A stretch of 64,000 nucleotides of DNA from an uncultured Candidatus Melainabacteria bacterium (GTDB lineage Bacteria; Cyanobacteriota; Vampirovibrionia; Gastranaerophilales; Gastranaerophilaceae): NCBI GenBank assembly GCA_949902595.1, contig CATLDC010000003.1:1-64000 (forward strand), written 5' to 3'. Each line of letters starts with the position of its first letter. The stretch's first letter is position 1. The notes under the pieces were generated by a model. The model saw nothing but the letters and a program-made list of their open reading frames with translations. It did not search any database and was not told the origin of the DNA. Of this stretch, positions 9,971 to 18,112 are shown piece after piece. The translations under genes and the position numbers were made by a program.

Positions 9971-10906
9971 TTAAAACAATTTTTGCTGCACGATATTCTC
10001 TAAGTAAGATTTCTGGCTGCTTTGTTGAACTTCATCGGTGGGGTTCAGATTCCCTAAAATCATCAAGTCGTTCGGGTTATGTTTTTCATAATTTTCTTTT
10101 GCAATTTGGGGTTTTTGGTTTGCATAACAGTATTTGCATCCGTTTGGGCAGGTGTCGTAGTCACCAATATTCCTGCTTTCCATGCAGTTGCAACCTTGCC
10201 TGTTGCCGCCGTGTCTTATCTTCTTGAAATTAATATTATTTGCTTTTCCTAAAATTTCAGCAGTCATGCATCCTGAATTTAAAATCCCGTATTGTTCATA
10301 GTTTCCAACAGTTGCACAGGTTTGGATTACCATATTATGCTTCGTTGCTATTCTGCCAATGTTTTGAGCGATTTCGGTTTTGTCATTGTTGGTTAGTAGA
10401 ATAATTTCAGGCATATTCGTTTTTAATTTTTTATACATTTCAACAAAACTAAAAATACATCTATCTATATAAGGCGAAAGTTTTTCTGCCATATAATCAA
10501 AGGTCTTGTAATGTAACTCCCTGGTGTATTTTTCAGTCAAAAGTATCGGGTCGTATCTCCATGCAATTCGTTGCCTGCCAACAATTTCAGCTAATTTTAT
10601 AAGTGTTTCAATGCTTTCATCAATACTCGGCACATTGGGTTCGATGTCCTTATCATAAGCTGTTATTGTGTAGTGAAAATATGTATTAAACCTGTTTGTA
10701 ATTTTAGTTAATCTATTCAAGATTGGTTCGTAATTTTTTGAACAAAAAACAACACAGTCAAGAACATCGGGATTTAGTTCGTATCTTGTGACTTTGTTCG
10801 GGAATAAAGGGTTTCTTGAAAAAACAAAACCTTCATCAAATCTTTTTAGCAACCAATCTGAATAATATTGAACAGTATCTGTTCTGGAACCTGTGTTGAT
10901 TATCAT
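9971..10906 (-). CDS. DUF1848 family protein
   Basis: 311-residue member of the DUF1848 family, whose function is not established. The N-terminal two thirds resemble a TIM-barrel-like fold (YTITAYD, WRYDPIL, FSFVEMY). The C-terminal part holds a cysteine cluster, GCNCMESRNIGDYDTCPNGC then KYCYAN, that probably binds an iron-sulphur cluster. It is the last of three same-strand genes (MarR, cupin, DUF1848), 52 bp after the cupin gene, with a 22-bp palindrome in the gap. Shared regulation is possible but not shown. Confidence 0.8.
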   Translation of the reverse strand: MIINTGSRTDTVQYYSDWLLKRFDEGFVFSRNPLFPNKVTRYELNPDVLDCVVFCSKNYEPILNRLTKITNRFNTYFHYTITAYDKDIEPNVPSIDESIETLIKLAEIVGRQRIAWRYDPILLTEKYTRELHYKTFDYMAEKLSPYIDRCIFSFVEMYKKLKTNMPEIILLTNNDKTEIAQNIGRIATKHNMVIQTCATVGNYEQYGILNSGCMTAEILGKANNINFKKIRHGGNRQGCNCMESRNIGDYDTCPNGCKYCYANQKPQIAKENYEKHNPNDLMILGNLNPTDEVQQSSQKSYLENIVQQKLF

Positions 10907-10928
10907 TTTATGTCTGTTTCCTGAATCA

Positions 10929-10950
10929 AGGGGGGATTATAATCCCCCCT
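10929..10950. repeat. Perfect 22-bp palindrome between cupin and DUF1848
   Basis: AGGGGGGATTATAATCCCCC plus CT is perfectly self-complementary. It could form a hairpin in the intergenic transcript or be a protein site. There is no T-run on the minus-strand side, so it is not a clear terminator. Confidence 0.6.
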
Positions 10951-10958
10951 ACTATATA

Positions 10959-11315
10959 TTAGCACAATTCTGTATCAGCAAGTCCGAATTGCTCTAAACT
11001 ATTTGATTTTGCTTGTATACATATATACTGCAAATCAGTTTTTGCTTCCATTGTTCTGCTTGCTTCTGCTAAAATCTTTATACAAGAGCCTTCTTTAACT
11101 TTTATAACTTCATTATCAATCGTCATTGCTCCTTCGCCTTTTATAAAGATGTAAACTTCTTCATTTTGTTTGTGCCTGTGATTAAAAGGCAATTTTTCTC
11201 CGGCTGACATTGAGTTAACCGAAATTTCACAACAAGTCAGTTCTAACAGGTCATGTAAAAATACCTTACTAACTCCATTAATTGTACCGATTTCTTCTTT
11301 TTTAAATTTTGACAT
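10959..11315 (-). CDS. Single-domain cupin protein
   Basis: 118-residue single cupin. Cupin motif 1 (FNHRHKQNEEVYIFIKGEG) has His-His-Glu metal ligands; motif 2 is weaker (VKEGSCIKILAEASRTME) and lacks the usual histidine, so metal binding may be incomplete. Such small cupins bind small ligands or act as isomerases or sensors. AGGAG sits five to six bases before the ATG, and a 14-bp palindrome matching the MarR operator lies directly upstream of that site. This puts it under the neighbouring MarR protein. Confidence 0.82.
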   Translation of the reverse strand: MSKFKKEEIGTINGVSKVFLHDLLELTCCEISVNSMSAGEKLPFNHRHKQNEEVYIFIKGEGAMTIDNEVIKVKEGSCIKILAEASRTMEAKTDLQYICIQAKSNSLEQFGLADTELC

Positions 11316-11331
11316 AATCTATTCTCCTTTC

Positions 11332-11345
11332 GTTAGACGTCTAAC
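11332..11345. promoter_or_regulatory. MarR-type operator upstream of cupin gene
   Basis: GTTAGACGTCTAAC is a perfect 14-bp palindrome, identical except for the centre to GTTAGATATCTAAC in the marR promoter. It lies 17 bp before the cupin ATG and just upstream of its ribosome-binding site. Confidence 0.75.
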
Positions 11346-11362
11346 TATTATTGTAAAAAAAA

Positions 11363-11767
11363 TTATACTTTTCTTAAGAGGTTTTCTAAAAGATCAGCTT
11401 CATCTGCTGTTAAATTTTTGTATAACATTGAATTTAGTTTATTCGATATCTCAATGAATACGGGTTTAAAATCCTCTCCTTTTTGCGTTAAAACTATATA
11501 TGTGTAACGACTGTCTTCTTCAGACACTATTCTTTTCAGGTATCCTAGTTTTTCGAGTTTATCAACCAGAACTGTTACGGTCGGTTTTGTTCTGTGAATA
11601 CTTTCAGCAATGTTTTTCATTGTCATCTTGCCATTTTTATAAAGACAAAAAAGAATATCACCATGACTTGGAACAAGCCCTGATGTTCCATTTTTCTTTA
11701 GTTCATCAATAATAAACTGGTTTCCTTTTTCGTGGATTTTAGATACCAGAGACAACAAGTCGTTCAT
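11363..11767 (-). CDS. MarR-family regulator
   Basis: 134-residue winged-helix repressor. The recognition region NIAESIHRTKPTVTVLVDKL and the wing (EEDSRYTYIVLT) are typical of MarR proteins, which usually repress their own operon and release DNA on binding a small ligand. I take the ATG giving MNDLLSLV: a consensus promoter ends seven bases before it, so the mRNA would be leaderless, and the longer frame runs upstream through the promoter and a poly-G tract. The cupin gene follows 47 bp downstream. Confidence 0.88.
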   Translation of the reverse strand: MNDLLSLVSKIHEKGNQFIIDELKKNGTSGLVPSHGDILFCLYKNGKMTMKNIAESIHRTKPTVTVLVDKLEKLGYLKRIVSEEDSRYTYIVLTQKGEDFKPVFIEISNKLNSMLYKNLTADEADLLENLLRKV

Positions 11768-11774
11768 ACAAGAT

Positions 11775-11803
11775 ATTATAGTTAGATATCTAACTTCTGT
11801 CAA
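11775..11803 (-). promoter_or_regulatory. Consensus sigma-70 promoter of marR with operator in spacer
   Basis: Minus strand reads TTGACA, 17-bp spacer, TATAAT: both hexamers are perfect. The palindrome GTTAGATATCTAAC (11781-11794) fills the spacer, so repressor binding would block polymerase directly. The ATG starts seven bases after the -10, about where transcription should begin. Confidence 0.85.
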
Positions 11804-11813
11804 GACCTTTTTT

Positions 11814-11824
11814 GGGGGGGGGGG
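11814..11824. repeat. Homopolymer of 11 G upstream of marR promoter
   Basis: Eleven consecutive G on the + strand (C on the coding strand), ten bases upstream of the marR -35. Such tracts change length by slippage. Confidence 0.9.
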
Positions 11825-11866
11825 AGGCGTATTCGAACCCAACGATTTAACCAAAATGTACATTTT

Positions 11867-12178
11867 TTACATCAAATCAATCATATTGTTAATTCTAATC
11901 AACTTGTCCAAATCACAATTACATAATTTATTATTAATTAGCTCTCGTACTTTGTCCAGATTTGCTTGTGGTTCGGGCAACAATAATTCAACAGGCTGAA
12001 TATTAAACACCTCGCATATCTTGTCTATCGTTTCAGCCGTAGGCAAGTACCTATTATGCTCAATATTCCTGTACCCCTGAACACTCATGCTAATTTTTTC
12101 TGCAAACTGTTCTTGGGTAAGCTTGTTTTCTGTGCGTAAACGTCTGATACCGTTGGTTATTAATTCTTTGTAACTCAT
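11867..12178 (-). CDS. XRE-family regulator, tandem copy 1
   Basis: 103-residue protein with an N-terminal Cro/C1-type helix-turn-helix (LRTENKLTQEQFAEKISMSV, then GYRNIEHNRYLPTAETIDKI) and a short C-terminal tail containing NNKLCNCDLDKLIRI. It is a close paralogue of the next gene. Promoter and gene together appear duplicated with a period of about 382 bp: a 46-bp block before each gene (12185-12230 and 12568-12612) is nearly the same. Target unknown; self-regulation through that block is plausible. Confidence 0.88.
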   Translation of the reverse strand: MSYKELITNGIRRLRTENKLTQEQFAEKISMSVQGYRNIEHNRYLPTAETIDKICEVFNIQPVELLLPEPQANLDKVRELINNKLCNCDLDKLIRINNMIDLM

Positions 12179-12248
12179 AGGTAGATTGTTGCTTATTCTA
12201 AAAGAAATTAAAACTAATTAAGTAGACATACCGGTGCTATATTTGTGG

Positions 12249-12560
12249 TTATATTAAATCTATGAAGTTGTTTATTTTAATCAATTTGTCGACATCACAG
12301 TTGCATAACTTTATATAGATTAGGTCTTTTAATCTTTCCAGGTTTTCTTGTGGGTCTGGTAATAATAGTTGAACAGGTTGAATATTAAACACTTCACAAA
12401 CTTTATCTATGGTTTCTGCTGTCGGCAAATATCTGCCATGTTCAATATTACGATAACCTTGTACACTCATACAAACTCTCTCCGCAAACTTTTCTTGAGT
12501 GAGTTTAGTTTGTGTCCGTAAACGCTTAATACCATTAGTAATTAGTTCTTTATAACCCAT
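12249..12560 (-). CDS. XRE-family regulator, tandem copy 2
   Basis: 103-residue paralogue of the preceding entry, with the same helix-turn-helix (LTQEKFAERVCMSVQGYRNI) and the same C-terminal CNCDVDKLIKINN tail. It is divergent from the SLOG-like gene, with about 100 bp between them holding both promoters and TATATAGACATGTTTATA, a possible operator. It lies just outside the left end of the transposon. Confidence 0.88.
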   Translation of the reverse strand: MGYKELITNGIKRLRTQTKLTQEKFAERVCMSVQGYRNIEHGRYLPTAETIDKVCEVFNIQPVQLLLPDPQENLERLKDLIYIKLCNCDVDKLIKINNFIDLI

Positions 12561-12663
12561 AGCTATAATTGTTGCTTATTTAAAAATAAATTAAAACTCA
12601 TTATATAGACATGTTTATACTATACTTAATTATTATAAAGGTTAGGATTATATAAGGTGAATT

Positions 12664-13113
12664 ATGGAAAGAAAAACTTGTTTCTTTATAGGTAGCAGGT
12701 ACACTCCCGAAAGCGTTAGAGAACAGCTTGTAGAAGTTGTTGAACATCATATTGTTGAATATAATGTTACTAGTTTTATAGTTGGTAATTATGGTAACTT
12801 TGACCGCTTGGTGCAGGGTGTTCTGCGAGAGCTAAAAGGACGATATACTAACATAGAATTATCTTTACTTGCACCATATATATTTATTAAGAATACAGAA
12901 ACTCCCAGAGGATTTGACGGAACATTTTATCCCGATGGATTGGAATTTGTGCCAAAAAGGTTAGCTATTATACAAGCAAATCACTATATGGTAAAAAATT
13001 CTGATTATTTGATAGCTCGTCCAGGGAGTGGTAACTCTCGTAACATTGTTGAATATGCTCAACAGCGAGAGAAGAAAGGGTTAATAAAAGTAACTGTTTT
13101 GAAAGACCAATAG
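12664..13113 (+). CDS. SLOG/DUF1273-like nucleotide-binding protein
   Basis: 149-residue Rossmann-like protein. The opening FFIGSRYTPESVREQL, the central FIVGNYGNFDRLV and the late YLIARPGSGNSRNIVEYA match the pattern of SLOG-superfamily proteins (YpsA/DprA-like), which sense nucleotides or nucleic acid and are common in mobile and defence loci. Family placement is by motif only. AAGGTG lies before the ATG. The TAG stop ends exactly at the base before the transposon's left terminus, so the C-terminus could have been trimmed by the insertion, though the protein looks complete. Confidence 0.65.
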   Translation: MERKTCFFIGSRYTPESVREQLVEVVEHHIVEYNVTSFIVGNYGNFDRLVQGVLRELKGRYTNIELSLLAPYIFIKNTETPRGFDGTFYPDGLEFVPKRLAIIQANHYMVKNSDYLIARPGSGNSRNIVEYAQQREKKGLIKVTVLKDQ

Positions 13114-13184
13114 TGTAAATTCACAAAGAGTTTAGGAATTTTTCACAGACAGTTTAAGAATTTCGGGCAATGTTGTTTTAAAAT
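13114..13184 (+). repeat. Left transposon end with two transposase-site repeats
   Basis: Terminal TGTA, then AGTTTAGGAATT (13129-13140) and AGTTTAAGAATT (13151-13162). Bases 13151-13184 match the complement of 26444-26477 with three mismatches in 34. The rest of the 178-bp gap up to the PIN gene is AT-rich and holds nothing else I can name. Confidence 0.85.
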
Positions 13185-13291
13185 TACTTAATTTTGATTA
13201 AGGAAAAGTGACAGATGCTTTTGTGAAAATGACATTCTGTTTCAAATTACTATGTATTTGCAAAAACTATATAGGTTCATAAAAATAATAT

Positions 13292-13768
13292 TCAATCTTT
13301 TATTGTTATATTCAAAGAATTTGTTCGTTGTATTTTTTTAATTCTTTGATCGGATGTATATAATGTTGTATTTTTATCTTGATATTTTAAGGCAGTTGCA
13401 ATAATAAGTTTATCATGCAAATCTACATTAATTCGATCTGTATAACAATATGATAAATTTTCAAGAATTTCTTCATCTATATCAATAATTGCAATCTTTG
13501 AATTACTTTCATCAGAAATTATCCTAGTATATACTTCATATTTGAATTTGTTTACAAATTCTTCGTTATTAAAATAATGATCAAATATTTCAATAAAAAT
13601 AACACTCGGAATGATAATTTTGATATTATTATCATTATTATTAAATGCTGCATATAATTCTGTTAAAGAATCTTCTGTCAATGATAGAGTTTTATCTGTG
13701 AATATACCTAAATATTTTAAACAATAACTATAAAATGAGCAAGTATCTAGTATATAAAATTTTTCCAT
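13292..13768 (-). CDS. PIN-domain nuclease of the ATPase operon
   Basis: 158-residue PIN-domain protein, a metal-dependent RNase fold. The acidic quartet is in place: Asp8 (ILDTCSF), Glu60 (IFIEIFD), Asp119 (LHDKLIIATA) and Asp140 (YTSDQRI). PIN proteins usually act as toxins paired with a small antitoxin, but here it is the last gene of a four-gene operon with a P-loop ATPase, starting three bases after the preceding gene. I infer it is the effector nuclease of that system. Low GC like the rest of the element. Confidence 0.85.
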   Translation of the reverse strand: MEKFYILDTCSFYSYCLKYLGIFTDKTLSLTEDSLTELYAAFNNNDNNIKIIIPSVIFIEIFDHYFNNEEFVNKFKYEVYTRIISDESNSKIAIIDIDEEILENLSYCYTDRINVDLHDKLIIATALKYQDKNTTLYTSDQRIKKIQRTNSLNITIKD

Positions 13769-13771
13769 ATA

Positions 13772-14176
13772 TTATATTTTAAAACCTATTAAGTTTATTA
13801 AATTATCTTCTAAGTCACCACAGTCATCTTTTATGCAAAACATCTTATCAATAAATTCTGCATCTATATTTTGTTGAATTATATTAAGACTTTCATGTAA
13901 GTTTTTGTTAAAAAACAATTTATAATCATCAAATGCAGTATCACCAGAAGAAGTAATTTGTTTATCTATCCATTTTGCTATTATATAGTTGAATAGCACC
14001 AGTTGGCAACTCCCATCAGCACCCATTATCCAAGAAAAATTTGCAAATGGAGAATTCTCATATTTTTTATACAATGCATCAAAATTGTTATCTGAATTTT
14101 TATGATCCGATATAAAGTCATAAAAATCAGCTATTTTTAAAGAACTTAAAACATATTTATCATTCATCAATATCAT
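13772..14176 (-). CDS. Unknown 134-residue protein of the ATPase/PIN operon
   Basis: Small, acidic, soluble protein I do not recognise (SLKIADFYDFISDHKNSD, WIMGADGSCQLVLFNYIIAK). No membrane segments or nuclease motif. The frame overlaps the ATPase gene by 17 bases if the first ATG is used (a second in-frame ATG is three codons later), and the PIN gene starts three bases after it. This tight coupling, directly before the PIN nuclease, would fit a regulator or antitoxin of the nuclease, but that is inference from position only. Confidence 0.75.
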   Translation of the reverse strand: MILMNDKYVLSSLKIADFYDFISDHKNSDNNFDALYKKYENSPFANFSWIMGADGSCQLVLFNYIIAKWIDKQITSSGDTAFDDYKLFFNKNLHESLNIIQQNIDAEFIDKMFCIKDDCGDLEDNLINLIGFKI

Positions 14177-15590
14177 CCATTAAATTAATCTGAGCATTAT
14201 TCAGAAAATTATTTTCTTTTGCATTTAACATATCATTTTTTTGAAAATAGCTATCAACAAAATTTTTATCGATAATGCTTACATTATCTGCTTTTATTGC
14301 TGCTTCTAAAATATGATGGCAGTTTTTTAATATCTTTGAAACATTACCATCTGATACTATATGAATTTTATTAACAGATTCTTTAGTAAACGGAAATAAA
14401 GCATCTTCATTATTATTAACAGTTATTTTATATTCCCTTATATAAGCTTCTATCAATTTTTCTGTTGAGGTAATATCCAAAGGCTTAAATATTATTTGAT
14501 GTCCTTCAGACTGATTTTTATCCAATGTCGCCAATGAGCATCTTTGTTCCATTCCTGAATCGCCCCACGCTTTTTCTATTAATCTTGGAACCCCTGCATG
14601 CAATACCAATAAAAAGTTATAAAATCCTTTTTTAGCATTTTCTGAAATTCCGTCAAATAAATATGTTCTGATACTATTAACAAAATCTCTTCTATCTCTT
14701 TCACTTTGAAAATCAGGAATTCTTTCAAAATCATCAATAAAAATATATGCACCATTAAAATTTGCAGCTTCAAACAGTAACACTAAATCATTAAAGAAAA
14801 ATTCAACCTTATCATTTTTCTTTATTTTAGCCATGTAATATTCTTTTATAGATTCAATAGTTAAAGAAACATTCGGAATCAATGAGTACTGTTGTCTAGA
14901 TATTACAGCATTATAAAAATCATCTGACATGTTTTTTAAATATATATTATTTCTTATAGATTTTTCAAGTTCTATTATCTCCAATTGATTTTCTTTGTAC
15001 CATCTTGAATCAGTAACTTTTGTATAATAGTCGTTCTCGTCAACATCTTTCAAACTATTCATTACAAGCTCAAATTTCTCCGGATAATGTTCCAAGATTG
15101 ATGTCAAATATATTGAAACAAGACAATCTTTTAGAGTATTTTTATTAATTATTTCTAATATTATTTTTTCTATTAGTTTTTCAAATGTTTTTGTTTTTCC
15201 TCCAGTTTCAGGTTGTATATAAAGACCAAAACATTTATTCTCTCCATTAGATATATCATGACAATAATCATTATTTATATTTGTTTTTAGTAAGTGCATA
15301 AGAAAAGCAGTTTTACCATTTCCTCGACCAACATATGAAGTATCCATTAAAAAACCTAACCTACTGCGAGAAAAATCCGATTGTGGTTTGGATAAAAAAT
15401 TATCTTTTAATTGTTCATATTCTTCTTTTCTTATACTTTTTTCATAGATTGTTCCATTAACGCGTTTGTCAGGGGATTGTAATGCCATAAATGGTGTTGC
15501 CGGAAAAGGGTTTTCTTTTAAATTGAATTGTTTATAATCCGAAACTCTTTCGGGTGTTACATTTTTTGGCTTATTAACAAATTTATTCAT
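14160..15590 (-). CDS. P-loop ATPase of the unassigned four-gene operon
   Basis: 476-residue AAA-like ATPase. Walker A GRGNGKTA at 88-95 and Walker B IFIDDFE at 283-289 are clear. The N-terminus (FNLKENPFPATPF) resembles the opening of ExeA-type ATPases. The span between the Walker motifs is long (about 190 residues) and mostly helical, so it carries an insert. The C-terminal part (SDGNVSKILKNCHHILEAA) fits a winged or helical lid. It overlaps the upstream 429-residue gene by eight bases and the downstream gene by 17. It is not the transposon's own ATPase, which is at the other end of the element. Confidence 0.85.
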   Translation of the reverse strand: MNKFVNKPKNVTPERVSDYKQFNLKENPFPATPFMALQSPDKRVNGTIYEKSIRKEEYEQLKDNFLSKPQSDFSRSRLGFLMDTSYVGRGNGKTAFLMHLLKTNINNDYCHDISNGENKCFGLYIQPETGGKTKTFEKLIEKIILEIINKNTLKDCLVSIYLTSILEHYPEKFELVMNSLKDVDENDYYTKVTDSRWYKENQLEIIELEKSIRNNIYLKNMSDDFYNAVISRQQYSLIPNVSLTIESIKEYYMAKIKKNDKVEFFFNDLVLLFEAANFNGAYIFIDDFERIPDFQSERDRRDFVNSIRTYLFDGISENAKKGFYNFLLVLHAGVPRLIEKAWGDSGMEQRCSLATLDKNQSEGHQIIFKPLDITSTEKLIEAYIREYKITVNNNEDALFPFTKESVNKIHIVSDGNVSKILKNCHHILEAAIKADNVSIIDKNFVDSYFQKNDMLNAKENNFLNNAQINLMDDIDE

Positions 15591-16872
15591 TTTCTTGTCC
15601 TCTATAACTTAGTGATATAATATTCCTATTTTTTCCATTTATAAAAATTGGTTCCCTTTTTATATATATGGCATTTGTTTCTTCTGGTAATTTATCAGCT
15701 TCTAAAGATATTGTATATGATGTATTGCTATTTAAACTTTTTTCATATGCTTTATTTAAGAATTCAGAAAATTGTTCATAAGATATTTTTAAGTTATAAC
15801 AAACAATTTCTTTTATGTTATGCAAACTTAAAAAATTAATTCTATTTCTTTTTTTTAACTCTGTATAAACATTCCATAATTCGTTAAAAAAATCATTTTC
15901 AATTCTTTCCCATTGAACTTCTCTTTTGTACAAATATTTTTCATTTTTATAATTTAAAACGAACCTGTAATCTGGTTTATTTATTAACTCTTTTGTTGTG
16001 ATTACTGAAACGGGATAAATTATCTGTCCTAAAAAATCTGGGTAAAAAGGTGTGGTATTTAAAATTCCTAATTGTTTTGCTCTATAAATCCATATTTCAA
16101 ATGATTGCCACCGACTATTAATCCCATAGAAATTAAGCAATCGATTCCTCCAAAAAATTTGAGTTTTTCTTACTACTGCATTGTATTTTTTTAAATTAAA
16201 ACTTTCTTGAAAATTATCGGAAATATAATTTTTATTCTTTAATTCTGCAATTAACTCAGATGTCTCATTAGTTATTTTATAATTCTGATTAATATATTTT
16301 TTAATATCATCAACAATCCTTTGTTCATATTTCTTAATATACTTATGAACAATACCTACAGTTAAAAATTCACTTTTAGAGAAACCTAAATCATTTGGAG
16401 AATAATTAGGAAAGATTATAAGTCCACTTTTTTTAGGACTAATTTTATAAAATTTATCTAAAAGATAGCTAAAAGCATTATATTTTCTTTCCATTAACTG
16501 AAGTAATATTTCTTTATATTGTAATTTATTATTTTTATATGCTGTCAATAATTTACTTCCATCTATGGTTAGTAGTAAAGTCTTTGTTTGCTTATCTTCC
16601 TGCACTAAATTAAAATTCTTACATTCTAACAATACTTGTGAAAAAGTATATTCATATTGATCTTTGCTTTTTAGCAAGGTTCCATCTTCTATATTTGATG
16701 AAATTTTACGATACCGAGAAAGACCCAAATAATGAGAATTCTTTTGATAAATAAATTCTGTTTGAGCTTGAGCTACAATTGAATACTTATTTATTGCCTC
16801 TAATAAAAGTGCATAATATTCTATAAAATAAAATCTTTTTGCGTATTGTAAAACAATCAAATCATCACTCAT
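15583..16872 (-). CDS. Unknown first gene of the ATPase/PIN operon
   Basis: 429-residue protein that I cannot place. It is rich in Lys, Asn, Tyr and Ile, with no membrane segments. The middle (FWRNRLLNFYGINSRWQSFE, then RAKQLGILNTT) has the feel of a winged-helix region, and short aromatic-charged repeats follow, but I see no catalytic motif. It is the promoter-proximal gene of the operon and overlaps the ATPase start. It is divergent from the first methyltransferase across a 115-bp gap. It could be a specificity or sensor subunit; this is a guess from gene order. Confidence 0.75.
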   Translation of the reverse strand: MSDDLIVLQYAKRFYFIEYYALLLEAINKYSIVAQAQTEFIYQKNSHYLGLSRYRKISSNIEDGTLLKSKDQYEYTFSQVLLECKNFNLVQEDKQTKTLLLTIDGSKLLTAYKNNKLQYKEILLQLMERKYNAFSYLLDKFYKISPKKSGLIIFPNYSPNDLGFSKSEFLTVGIVHKYIKKYEQRIVDDIKKYINQNYKITNETSELIAELKNKNYISDNFQESFNLKKYNAVVRKTQIFWRNRLLNFYGINSRWQSFEIWIYRAKQLGILNTTPFYPDFLGQIIYPVSVITTKELINKPDYRFVLNYKNEKYLYKREVQWERIENDFFNELWNVYTELKKRNRINFLSLHNIKEIVCYNLKISYEQFSEFLNKAYEKSLNSNTSYTISLEADKLPEETNAIYIKREPIFINGKNRNIISLSYRGQENE

Positions 16873-16987
16873 AAAGTATATGGTAGCACAAAATTAATTA
16901 TATAGATATTAATATTTAATCATCGCAATAATTAGACAAAGTGTACATGTTTGTATTACAATATAAACTATCAAAGGAGGTTTATGA
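16873..16987. promoter_or_regulatory. Divergent promoter region between ATPase/PIN operon and RM genes
   Basis: AT-rich 115-bp spacer that must hold both promoters. The stretch 16936-16954 (ACAAAGTGTACATGTTTGT) is an imperfect palindrome around TGTAC and shares TAGACA and ACATGTTT with the spacer upstream of the second XRE gene at about 12610, so the same regulator might bind both. AAAGGAGG sits just before the methyltransferase start. Confidence 0.4.
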
Positions 16988-18112
16988 GTGCTAGTCAAAG
17001 AGTATAAAAAAGATAAGGATTATATTGCTACCACTATCTCCAACAGACAGATTGTAAAGCCTTCTTTAAAATTAGTTATTGACAATGAGCCTACAAATAA
17101 ACCCTTAAATATCTTTTCAATTAATAACAGACGTTATTTGGGTAATAAATATAAACTAAACAAATTTATAAAAAAGATAATTTCAGAAGAATGTGGTAAT
17201 TTTGAATCATTTGCAGATTTATTTGCAGGAACAGGTGCGGTTGCTTCCATGTTTCAAGACAAGCATTTAATAGTAAATGATATTTTATATAGTAATTATG
17301 TTTGTTATCAAACTTGGTTCGGAACTGAACATTATTCTCAATCTAAAATTCAAAACTACATCCAAAAATACAATACTTTGATAATTAAAAAAGACAATTA
17401 TTGGTCTAAAAATTATGGCAATACTTACTTTAGCAAAGAAAACTGCAGAAAAATTGGATTTATAAGAGAAGATATTGAGCAAAATTATTCTGCTAATAAT
17501 CTAAATAATAGAGAAAAGTGTATTTTAATTACATCCTTATTGTATGCGATGGATAAGATTGCTAATACATGTGGTCATTATGATGCATATCGTAAAAACG
17601 GAGAACTTGACAAGGATCTTGTATTAGGGATGCCTTTAATACAAAAAACAAATCCTAGAAATAAAATATACAACACTGATATAAACCAACTTGTAAAATT
17701 TGTTTCTGCAGATGTCGTATATTTGGACCCGCCATACAATTCAAGGCAATATTGTGATGCTTACCATTTACTAGAAAATATTGCTCGTTGGGAAAAACCT
17801 GAAGTTTATGGTGTTGCAAAAAAAATGGACAGAGCAGCATTAAAAAGTGATTATTGTACAACTGCTGCAACTAAAGCTTTCGAAGATTTAATAAAAAATA
17901 TTCAAGCAAAATACATTGTTCTTTCTTATAACAATATGGCAAACAAAGGAAATGACCGCTCTAATGCGAAATTATCAGATGAAGATATTATGAGAATATT
18001 AAAATCAAAAGGTAAAGTAAAAGTCTTTTCACAAGACTACAAAGCGTTTTCAACAGGTAAATCAAATATTGAAGAAAATGCAGAAAGACTTTTTGTATGC
18101 CAATGCTTTTAG
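16988..18112 (+). CDS. D12-class DNA adenine methyltransferase 1
   Basis: 374-residue N6-adenine DNA methyltransferase. The S-adenosylmethionine motif FADLFAGTGA (75-84) and the catalytic DPPY (247-250) appear in the order of the D12/Dam class, with the LGNKYKL opening typical of that class. The start is GTG, seven bases after a strong AGGAGG. It overlaps the second methyltransferase by 16 bases and is followed by a type IIS-like endonuclease. Asymmetric sites need one methylase per strand, which explains the pair. Protects host and element DNA from the cognate nuclease. Confidence 0.9.
   Translation: MLVKEYKKDKDYIATTISNRQIVKPSLKLVIDNEPTNKPLNIFSINNRRYLGNKYKLNKFIKKIISEECGNFESFADLFAGTGAVASMFQDKHLIVNDILYSNYVCYQTWFGTEHYSQSKIQNYIQKYNTLIIKKDNYWSKNYGNTYFSKENCRKIGFIREDIEQNYSANNLNNREKCILITSLLYAMDKIANTCGHYDAYRKNGELDKDLVLGMPLIQKTNPRNKIYNTDINQLVKFVSADVVYLDPPYNSRQYCDAYHLLENIARWEKPEVYGVAKKMDRAALKSDYCTTAATKAFEDLIKNIQAKYIVLSYNNMANKGNDRSNAKLSDEDIMRILKSKGKVKVFSQDYKAFSTGKSNIEENAERLFVCQCF

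Noticed and set aside
11768..11863. N-terminal extension of the MarR frame with a run of five prolines
   Set aside because: It reads through the poly-G tract and the consensus promoter, so it cannot be the translated start.
13111..13113. Target-site duplication AATAG at the left end
   Set aside because: The right flank is GTTAC; no five-base match exists, so no duplication is claimed.
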